From: Aerophototrophica crusticola
GTDB taxonomy: Bacteria; Pseudomonadota; Alphaproteobacteria; Azospirillales; Azospirillaceae
Direction: 5' to 3'
Length of the DNA stretch: 64,000 nucleotides
Assembly (NCBI GenBank): GCA_001939945.1
Contig: MOEB01000001.1
Coordinates: forward strand, 741,952-805,951
The position numbers were made by a program, and so were the translations under genes. Below are positions 58,249 through 64,000 of the stretch, one piece after another. Position 1 is the first letter of the stretch. The number at the start of each line of letters is the position of its first letter. The notes beneath the pieces were generated by a model. It worked only from the letters and a program-made list of their open reading frames with translations. It did no database searches and was not told where the DNA came from.

Positions 58249-58731
58249 TCAGCCTCGCGCCGCAGTGTCGCCTGCCGCCTTGGGCAGCGGGGCGGCCTCG
58301 GCGGGGGCCGCCGGGGCGACGGGGGCCGCGACCGGCACCGGGTCGGCCTCCAGGGTCGGCACCGGCTGGGCCGGGGGAAGCGCCGCCGGTGCCGGGGCCT
58401 TGTCAGCCTCCCGGCCCGCATCCACCGCGGTGGGGCGTGGTGTGTCGTCGACCTTCAGCGCGTTCCGCAGGCCGCCGTCCGGGTCCACAGTCTTCTCGAA
58501 CTGGGTGGCCAGGTTGAAGCTGCGGGCCTCGTCCACCTGCTTGCGCAGGTCTTCCAGTTCCGCTTGCCGGACCATCTCATCCACGTTTGACTGGAACTCC
58601 CGGGCCAGCATGCGTGCCTTGCGCACCCACTTGCCCACGGTCGCCAGGGCCCGCGGCAGGTCCTTCGGCCCGATGACCAGCAGGGCCACCACGGCGATGA
58701 CGGCGATCTCCGACCAACCGATGTCAAGCAT
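58249..58731 (-). CDS. tatB: Sec-independent translocase subunit TatB
   Basis: A 160-residue protein with one N-terminal transmembrane helix (EIAVIAVVALLVIGPKDLPR), the hinge Gly-Pro, an amphipathic helix (VGKWVRKARMLAREFQSNVD) and a long Pro/Ala-rich cytoplasmic tail. It forms the receptor complex with TatC. It lies 33 bases after tatA and 4 bases before tatC. Confidence 0.95.
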   Translation of the reverse strand: MLDIGWSEIAVIAVVALLVIGPKDLPRALATVGKWVRKARMLAREFQSNVDEMVRQAELEDLRKQVDEARSFNLATQFEKTVDPDGGLRNALKVDDTPRPTAVDAGREADKAPAPAALPPAQPVPTLEADPVPVAAPVAPAAPAEAAPLPKAAGDTAARG

Positions 58732-58764
58732 GGCGGCAGCGTCCTAGAGGTGACGGGGCCGGCC

Positions 58765-59004
58765 TCAACCCTTGGCCTCTTCCTTGGAGGCGGTGCCCTG
58801 GGTGGACGCGGGCGGCACGGCGGTGTCGGACCGGATGGCCCGGCCGGCGTCCACCGCTTCCGTCTCCTCGCCTTCCTTCAGGTTCTGCTTGAAGTTCTTC
58901 ATGCCCTTGGCGAGGTCACCCATGACCCGCGGCAGCTTCCCCGCCCCGAAGAGCAGGAGCACGATAACGAGCACGAGGACGAGCTGCCAAATACCGATGG
59001 ACAT
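58765..59004 (-). CDS. tatA: Sec-independent translocase subunit TatA
   Basis: A 79-residue protein that forms the translocation pore: short transmembrane helix ([20 protein letters not shown]), hinge ([19 protein letters not shown]), then an acidic, polar tail. The start MSIGIWQL is chosen as conserved; the longer upstream frame is not. The neighbours in order are tatB and tatC downstream and the ABC ATPase gene upstream. Confidence 0.95.
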   Translation of the reverse strand: MSIGIWQLVLVLVIVLLLFGAGKLPRVMGDLAKGMKNFKQNLKEGEETEAVDAGRAIRSDTAVPPASTQGTASKEEAKG

Positions 59005-59107
59005 TATGCTTTCTCCGCAGTTCGGGGGCGCCCCGGACGCTGGCGCGGGATAATGGCAGAAAGGGTCGGGGGCCGCAACGCCGCCCCCCACACCTCAACG
59101 CCACCCG

Positions 59108-60343
59108 TTACATGGGGTCGCTTGCGGAAAAGACGAAGGCCTGTTGCGGGTCGAGCGTGACCGAGACATGGCTGTCCTCCTCGGGGAGGAACTGGCCGGG
59201 CATGCGGGAATGCAGGTGGATGCCCCCCTGCCCGTCCGAAACCCGCAGATGCACCAGGCTGGTGCGCCCCAACAGCCGGGCCGCCTCCACCCGGGCCAGG
59301 TACGGCAGCCGCCCATCCGGGCCGGCGGCCGGGTCGGCGGACAGGCGCAGGCCCTCCGGCCGGATCAGCACGTCCACGGCCGTGCCGTCCGCGTGCCGGG
59401 CCGCCGGAACGCTGCCCACCGGCGTCTCCACCCGGCCCTGGCGGACGGTGCCGCGCAGGCGGTTCACCTCCCCGAAGAAGCTGGCGGCGAAGATGCAGAC
59501 AGGCTTGGTGTAGAGATCCACCGGTTTGCCCACCTGGACCATGCGGCCGTCGCGCATCAGGGCGATGCGGTCGGCCAGGAACATGGCCTCCTCCGGGTCG
59601 TGGGTGACGACCAGTGTGGCGGCCCCGCTCTGCTTCAGCACATGCAGCGTCTCGTCCCGGATCGTCTCACGCAGGCGGGTGTCCAGGCCGGAGAAGGGCT
59701 CATCCAGCAGCAGCACCGCCGGCTGGGGCGCCATGGCGCGGGCCAGAGCCACCCGCTGCTGCTGCCCGCCGGACAGGGCGTCCGGGTAGGCGGCGGCATA
59801 GGCCTCCATGCCCACCTGTTTCAGGGCGGCCAGCGCCCGCTCCTTCTGGGTGGCGGGCGGCAGCTTGTTGAGGCCGAAGCGGACATTGTCCAGCACGGTC
59901 AGGTGCGGGAACAGGGCGAAGTCCTGGAACACCAGGCCGATTCCCCGCCGCTCCGGCGGCAGGCTCGCGGACGGATCGGCAATGGTCTTCCCGGCGATGG
60001 CGACGGTACCCTGCTGCAGCCGCTCCAGCCCCGCCGCGAGGCGAAGCAGCGTGGACTTGCCACAGCCCGACGGGCCGACCAGGCAGACGATCTCCCCCGA
60101 GGCGATGTGCAGGCTGACATCGTCCACCGCTACCTTGGCCTTGTAGCGGTGGCTTACCCGCTCCAAAGCCAGGGCAGGCCGCAGCTCCGCCGCGGCCGGC
60201 GCCTGCCGGGGGCCCAGGGCGTCCACCGGGCTGCCACGTTCCCGAGCCGGGACCTTGGCCGGGGCAGCAGCCTCCACCCTCGCGGACAGGCTGCGCCAGA
60301 GGGGAGAACGGGAACGGGGGGGAGACAGAAACGTCGCATCCAT
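59108..60343 (-). CDS. Iron-type ABC transporter ATP-binding protein (FbpC/AfuC-like)
   Basis: A 411-residue ATPase of the inner membrane. It has an N-terminal extension of about 60 residues rich in Arg, Ala and Pro, then Walker A (GPSGCGKSTLLRLAAGLE), Q-loop (FQDFALFPHL), signature LSGGQQQRVALARA, Walker B (VLLLDEPFSGLD), the switch His (VVTHDPEEAM) and a C-terminal TOBE-like regulatory domain. The pattern fits Fe(III) or polyamine importers. No permease or binding protein is adjacent, so it is an orphan. A Fur-like site lies upstream, favouring iron. The ATG six codons upstream is also possible. It interrupts the usual scpB-tatA order. Confidence 0.85.
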   Translation of the reverse strand: MDATFLSPPRSRSPLWRSLSARVEAAAPAKVPARERGSPVDALGPRQAPAAAELRPALALERVSHRYKAKVAVDDVSLHIASGEIVCLVGPSGCGKSTLLRLAAGLERLQQGTVAIAGKTIADPSASLPPERRGIGLVFQDFALFPHLTVLDNVRFGLNKLPPATQKERALAALKQVGMEAYAAAYPDALSGGQQQRVALARAMAPQPAVLLLDEPFSGLDTRLRETIRDETLHVLKQSGAATLVVTHDPEEAMFLADRIALMRDGRMVQVGKPVDLYTKPVCIFAASFFGEVNRLRGTVRQGRVETPVGSVPAARHADGTAVDVLIRPEGLRLSADPAAGPDGRLPYLARVEAARLLGRTSLVHLRVSDGQGGIHLHSRMPGQFLPEEDSHVSVTLDPQQAFVFSASDPM

Positions 60344-60413
60344 GATGGCCGACGAACCCACATCGCGCCCCGGGGAGCGGGGCCATATCCGCCCATTAAG
60401 TCACGCCCAGCGC

Positions 60414-60445
60414 AGAATGCAAACCATTATCAGTCGCGTGCGACA
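60414..60445 (-). promoter_or_regulatory. Fur-like site upstream of the ABC ATPase gene
   Basis: The sequence GACTGATAATGGTTTGCATT on the minus strand resembles the Fur consensus (GATAATGATAATCATTATC) and the TGCAA-containing iron boxes of alphaproteobacteria. It lies about 75-100 bases ahead of the start. It supports iron control of the orphan ATPase but is not a perfect match. Confidence 0.4.
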
Positions 60446-60472
60446 ATGGGCCTGTTGCGCCGGCCCCCGCCC

Positions 60473-61078
60473 TCAGCCCTCGGCGGGTTCCGGCTCGGCC
60501 TCCGCCGGTAGGGCGACCGGCGCCAGCGGACCCATGCCGGAACGGCTGTCCAGCAGGCCGGCGGCGCGCAGATCCTCCACCCCCGGCAGGTCGCGCAGGG
60601 ACTCCAGGCCGAAATGGTCCAGGAAATGGGGCGTGGACACCCAGGTGACCGGCCGGCCCGGCGTTTCCCGCCGGCGGCCCGGCTTGATCCAGCCCGCCTC
60701 CATCAGGATGTCCAGGGTGCCCTTGCTGGTGGCCACGCCGCGGATGCTCTCGATCTCCGCCCGGGTCACCGGCTGGTGGTAGGCGATGATGGCCAGGGTC
60801 TCGATGGCGGCGCGGGACAGCTTGGCCGTCACTTCCGTCTCACTGCGCAAGTGCTCGCCCAGGTCGGGGGCGGTGCGGAAGGCCCAGCGGCCGCCCATGG
60901 CGGACAGGTTCACGCCACGGTGCTCATACAGCGCCTGCAGGTCCAGCAGCAGCTCCCGCACCTGTACCCCCTCCCCGAAACGGGCCTGGAGCGCCTCTTC
61001 CGGCACCGGGTCGGCGCTGGCGAAGAGGATGGCCTCCACGAGGCGGAGCTGCTGGTTGCGGTCGTCGGGGATGGGCAT
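60473..61078 (-). CDS. scpB: Segregation and condensation protein ScpB
   Basis: A 201-residue winged-helix kleisin-associated protein of the SMC-ScpAB condensin complex. Conserved parts: LRLVEAILFASADPVPEEAL, AALSRAAIETLAIIAYHQPVT-like (KLSRAAIETLAIIAYHQPVT), RAEIESIRGVATSKGTLDIL and PHFLDHFGLESLRDLPGV. It starts three bases after the scpA stop, and both are on the minus strand. Confidence 0.95.
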   Translation of the reverse strand: MPIPDDRNQQLRLVEAILFASADPVPEEALQARFGEGVQVRELLLDLQALYEHRGVNLSAMGGRWAFRTAPDLGEHLRSETEVTAKLSRAAIETLAIIAYHQPVTRAEIESIRGVATSKGTLDILMEAGWIKPGRRRETPGRPVTWVSTPHFLDHFGLESLRDLPGVEDLRAAGLLDSRSGMGPLAPVALPAEAEPEPAEG

Positions 61079-61081
61079 GGG

Positions 61082-61897
61082 TCAGGTGCCCCCTTCCTGG
61101 GATTGCGGGGTGCGCAGGAAGATGGGGCCGAACGCCCCCTCCTGGCGAATCTCCAGCCGGCCGGCCTTGGCCAGCTCCAACGTGGCGACGAAGGTGCTGG
61201 CCAGGGCGGAGCGGGTCTTCACCCCGCCGCTGCGCCAGCCAGCGGGCAGGAAGCTGCTGAGCTTGGTCCAGCTCGGCAGCTTGCCCAGCATGGCCTCCAC
61301 CCGGGCCACCGCGTCCTCAATGGAATACAGCTCGGTGGCGGCGATGGTCAGGGGGCCCTGCTTCATCTGGCGCTGCTTGTGCTCGCCATAGGCCTTCAGC
61401 AGGTCGTAGAGCGACACCTCATGGATGCGCTTCTCCAGCACCGGCATGTCCTCCGGCGCGCCGCGGGCGAAGACGTCGCGGCCCAGCCGGGGCCGGGCCA
61501 GAAGTCGGGCGGCCACGCCCTGCATGGCCTCCAGCCGCTGGAGCTGGAAAGCCAGGGCGGCGGCCAGCTCCTCGCCGCTGGGCTCCTCCGTCTCCGGCTC
61601 GGGTAGCAGCAGGCGGGACTTCAGGTAAGCCAGCCAGGCCGCCATCACGAGATAGTCCGCCGCCAACTCCAGGCGCAGGCGCTTGGCCGTCTCCACGAAG
61701 GACAGGTACTGGTCGGCCAGTTGCAGGATGCTGACCCGGGTCAGGTCCACCTTCTGGTCGCGCGCCAGGGTCAGCAGCAGGTCGATGGGACCTTCGTAAC
61801 CGTCGATGGCCAGCAGCAGCGGCGCGTCGGCCACCACCTCCGGCGTCCCGTCGCGCACGGGCTGGTCGAACGGGTCTGGGCTCAACGGGTCCGCCAT
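61082..61897 (-). CDS. scpA: Segregation and condensation protein ScpA
   Basis: A 271-residue kleisin that bridges the SMC heads in the condensin complex. The N-terminal helical part has LLAIDGYEGPIDLLLTLARD, QKVDLTRVSILQLADQYLSF and DYLVMAAWLAYLKSRLLLP; the C-terminal winged-helix domain has LASTFVATLELAKAGRLEI. It lies six bases after the M50 protease gene and is part of nagZ-M50-scpA-scpB. Confidence 0.95.
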   Translation of the reverse strand: MADPLSPDPFDQPVRDGTPEVVADAPLLLAIDGYEGPIDLLLTLARDQKVDLTRVSILQLADQYLSFVETAKRLRLELAADYLVMAAWLAYLKSRLLLPEPETEEPSGEELAAALAFQLQRLEAMQGVAARLLARPRLGRDVFARGAPEDMPVLEKRIHEVSLYDLLKAYGEHKQRQMKQGPLTIAATELYSIEDAVARVEAMLGKLPSWTKLSSFLPAGWRSGGVKTRSALASTFVATLELAKAGRLEIRQEGAFGPIFLRTPQSQEGGT

Positions 61898-61903
61898 GGG
61901 AGG

Positions 61904-62590
61904 TCAGGTCAGCCCGGCCACGCGGACGATCAGGTCCGTGATGAAGTCCATGGGCGGCAGCAGCACATAGAACAGCGGGTTGAAGCTGTACCCGAGCTGC
62001 TGGGCAGTGAAGGGCACCAGGAACACGGCCGCCAGCAGGATCAGCATGCCATAGCGCTCGATGCTGGCGAACTGGTAGGACAGCCGGCCGGGCAGGATCC
62101 CCGTCACCACCCGCCCGCCATCCAGCGGCGGCAGCGGCAGCATGTTGAAGACGGCCAGCAACACGTTGATCTGGACGGAGAACAGCAGGTTCTGGTGGAA
62201 CCACTCCTGCGCGGCCTCCGGCATCAGCGGCACGGTGTGCAGCAGGAAGGCGGACATCAAGGCCAGGAAGATGTTCACACCGGGCCCGGCCAGGGCCACC
62301 CAGATCATGTCCCGCTTCGGGTCACGCAGGTTCCGGAAATCCACCGGCACGGGCTTGGCCCAGCCGAACAGGAACCCTGTGGTGAAGAACATGATCAGGG
62401 GCAGGATGATGGTGCCGAACGGGTCGATGTGCTTCAGCGGGTTGAAGGTCACCCGGCCCAGCATGTAGGCCGTGTTGTCCCCGAAGCGCTTGGCCACATA
62501 GCCATGGGCCGCCTCATGGAAGGTGATGGCGACCAGCCCGGGGAGCAGCACCACGGTCAGGGCCTGGATGAAGCCGGAAATCTCGTCCAT
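61904..62590 (-). CDS. Site-2 protease (M50) family membrane metalloprotease
   Basis: A 228-residue polytopic protein with the zinc-binding HEAAHGYVAKRF motif in the first part and NMLPLPPLDGGRVVTG, which gives the third zinc ligand, later. About five transmembrane helices are visible. Related proteins cleave transmembrane substrates; substrate unknown here. Both the ATG at MDEISGFIQ and a GTG five codons upstream are open; the ATG is preferred because it follows the nagZ stop by one base. It is a usual companion of nagZ and scpA in alphaproteobacteria. Confidence 0.9.
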   Translation of the reverse strand: MDEISGFIQALTVVLLPGLVAITFHEAAHGYVAKRFGDNTAYMLGRVTFNPLKHIDPFGTIILPLIMFFTTGFLFGWAKPVPVDFRNLRDPKRDMIWVALAGPGVNIFLALMSAFLLHTVPLMPEAAQEWFHQNLLFSVQINVLLAVFNMLPLPPLDGGRVVTGILPGRLSYQFASIERYGMLILLAAVFLVPFTAQQLGYSFNPLFYVLLPPMDFITDLIVRVAGLT

Positions 62591-62591
62591 C

Positions 62592-63617
62592 TCAGGCCAC
62601 CCCACCCGCCAGGATCGCGTCCAACTCGGCCCGAAGCTCTTGTGCGTCGGCCGGCTCAGGCGCCCGTACCAGCGCCTTTGCCGCCTGCCAGCGGGCCAGC
62701 GACTCCGGGGTCAGCGCCCGCCCATTGGCGGCCACGTCCTGCATCTCCGCGAAGTCACCCCCGCAATGGAGCGCCACGTCGCAGCCGCCGGCCAGCACCG
62801 CCGCGGCCCGTTGGCCGGCTGTGCCGCTCAAGGCCTGCATGCCGATGTCGTCGCTGAACAGCAGCCCCCGGAAGCCGATCCAGCCGCGGACCACCTCAGA
62901 AATCACGGTATTGGAGGTGCTGGCGGGCCGGTGCGGGTCCACTTCCGTGTAGACCACGTGTGCCACCATGCCCAGCGGCAGGTCGGCCAGGTCGCGGAAC
63001 GGGGCGAAGTCCTGCCGCTCCAGGTCGATCCGGTCGGCATGGACCACCGGCAGTTCCTTGTGGCTGTCCACATGGGCGCGGCCATGGCCGGGGATGTGCT
63101 TCATCACCGGCAGCACCCCGCCAGCCATCAGCCCCTCCGCCTGGGCCCGCGCGAGGGTGGCCACGAGCCCCGGCTCCCCCGCGAAAGCGCGGTCGCCGAT
63201 CACGTCATGGGCGCCGGGCACCGGCACGTCAGCCACGGGGGCGCAGTCCACGTCGATGCCCAGGTCCGCCAGCATGTGGGCCAGCAGCCGGCCATGCAGC
63301 CACGACGCACGCGTCCCCCGTATCGGGTCCCGTTCCGCCACCACCCCGCAGGCGCGCGCCGCCGGCAGGGCGGGCCAGTGCGGCGGGCGCAGGCGGGCCA
63401 CCCGGCCGCCTTCCTGGTCGATCAGCACGGGCGCGTCGCGGCCGACGCTGTCGCGCATCTCCGCCACCAGCCGCCGGACCTGGTCGGGGCTGTCCACGTT
63501 CCGGCGGAACAGGATGAAGCCCAGCGGATCAGCCTCCCGGAACAGCGCGCGCTCCCCGGGGGTCAGGCTGGTTCCGGCGCAACCGAAGGCGATGGCCAGG
63601 GGTGCCTTACCGGACAA
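62592..63617 (-). CDS. nagZ: Beta-N-acetylhexosaminidase NagZ
   Basis: A 341-residue glycoside hydrolase family 3 enzyme of cell-wall recycling that removes N-acetylglucosamine from muropeptides. Signature parts: LIDQEGGRVARLRPPHWP, DCAPVADVPVPGAHDVIGDR, the catalytic loop VMKHIPGHGRAHVDSHKELP and LLFSDDIGMQALSG with the nucleophile Asp. Its start overlaps the SPOR-gene stop by 11 bases. AGGTAAGG-like purines lie upstream of the start. Confidence 0.95.
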   Translation of the reverse strand: MSGKAPLAIAFGCAGTSLTPGERALFREADPLGFILFRRNVDSPDQVRRLVAEMRDSVGRDAPVLIDQEGGRVARLRPPHWPALPAARACGVVAERDPIRGTRASWLHGRLLAHMLADLGIDVDCAPVADVPVPGAHDVIGDRAFAGEPGLVATLARAQAEGLMAGGVLPVMKHIPGHGRAHVDSHKELPVVHADRIDLERQDFAPFRDLADLPLGMVAHVVYTEVDPHRPASTSNTVISEVVRGWIGFRGLLFSDDIGMQALSGTAGQRAAAVLAGGCDVALHCGGDFAEMQDVAANGRALTPESLARWQAAKALVRAPEPADAQELRAELDAILAGGVA

Positions 63618-64000
63618 TGATGCACCCCACGCCCTGGGCCTTCAGCGACGCGCAGACCTGGGAAGCCCGGCTGCCGTCCACGGGGCCCGCCTGGATGCGG
63701 AAGAAGGTGCCCTTGCCAGGGACCTCCACCTTCGTGGTCCTCATGGAAAGGCCGCCGAGTTCGCCGGGGAATTTGCGTTGCAGGCGCGACCACTCACCGG
63801 CCGCCTTGGACTCCGCGTCCACCGCGCCGACCTGGACCCGCACCGCGCCGGCCGGTGCCGGTGGCTGCGCCGTGGGCGCAGGCGGCGTGGCCGGGAGGGC
63901 TGCCGTCTGGCTGGGGGCCGGGGTGGCCGGCTTCGGTGCGGCCTGCTGGGCCGGCGGGGGCGTCAGCGGCTTCACCGGCTGTGCCGTCGCGGCCGGAGGC
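63607..64000 (-). CDS. SPOR-domain protein, 3' part (continues beyond the window)
   Basis: The frame has no stop before the window end, so only the C-terminal 130 residues are seen. They consist of an Ala/Pro/Gln-rich linker (PPAPTAQPPAPAGAVRVQVG) and a C-terminal SPOR domain (VGAVDAESKAAGEWSRLQRK; FRIQAGPVDGSRASQVCASL). SPOR domains bind denuded septal peptidoglycan, and this gene's position ahead of nagZ is conserved. The N terminus, likely with a transmembrane anchor, lies outside. Confidence 0.85.
   Translation of the reverse strand, partial: PPAATAQPVKPLTPPPAQQAAPKPATPAPSQTAALPATPPAPTAQPPAPAGAVRVQVGAVDAESKAAGEWSRLQRKFPGELGGLSMRTTKVEVPGKGTFFRIQAGPVDGSRASQVCASLKAQGVGCIIVR

Overview
The window is a high-GC (roughly two-thirds G+C) chromosomal segment with very short intergenic gaps. 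Gene content and order point to an alphaproteobacterium of the Rhodospirillales/Azospirillales type. The markers are the dusB(nifR3)-ntrB-ntrC-ntrY-ntrX-trkA-dat-hfq-hflX block, a fused ispDF, an E1-beta subunit of pyruvate dehydrogenase that carries its own lipoyl domain, and the nagZ-scpA-scpB-tatABC block. The genus cannot be fixed from the sequence alone. No rRNA, tRNA or CRISPR array was found, and no gap between genes reaches 300 bases.

Left part (1-25 kb): metG, a TatD nuclease and a PhnP-like hydrolase come first, followed by small transport and phosphatase genes, mazG, a YdfG-type reductase, an inositol-monophosphatase-family enzyme and purU. Next, on the minus strand, is the nitrogen-control and RNA-chaperone block (hflX, hfq, HAD, dat, trkA, ntrX, ntrY, ntrC, ntrB, dusB). 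Between dusB and ispDF sit three accessory genes: a DUF5872/DUF3140 pair and a strikingly A+T-rich HNH nuclease gene. ispDF is followed by a CinA-type amidase and a nucleotidyltransferase.

Middle part (25-48 kb): one long minus-strand operon runs pdhA-pdhB-pdhC, a DUF4258/DUF2283 toxin-antitoxin-like pair, cupin, GNAT, lpdA, an EEP phosphohydrolase, lipA and a RatA/Coq10-type protein. It couples pyruvate dehydrogenase to lipoate synthesis. ftsB, eno, an acyltransferase, kdsA, pyrG, secG and tpiA follow. On the plus strand are ppiD-trpE, whose usual trpGDC partners are missing next door. After a repeat cluster and an orphan DUF502 gene come a type III polyketide synthase with an isoprenylcysteine-methyltransferase-like partner, a Crp/Fnr regulator and a candidate small RNA.

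Right part (48-64 kb): an orphan fliN is followed by an accessory island of phage-derived or phage-like recombination genes: a YqaJ exonuclease, an HTH-S24 repressor-like protein, a RecD2-like helicase, a putative Rad52-like annealing protein, several unknown small proteins and a uracil-DNA glycosylase. Three perfect matches to the alphaproteobacterial LexA box (GTTC-N7-GTTC) lie in front of its two minus-strand operons, which suggests a DNA-damage-induced recombination module with no phage structural genes. The window closes with a TetR/RidA divergent pair with a clear operator, tatABC, an iron-type ABC ATPase behind a Fur-like site, scpB, scpA, an M50 protease, nagZ and the 3' end of a SPOR-domain gene.
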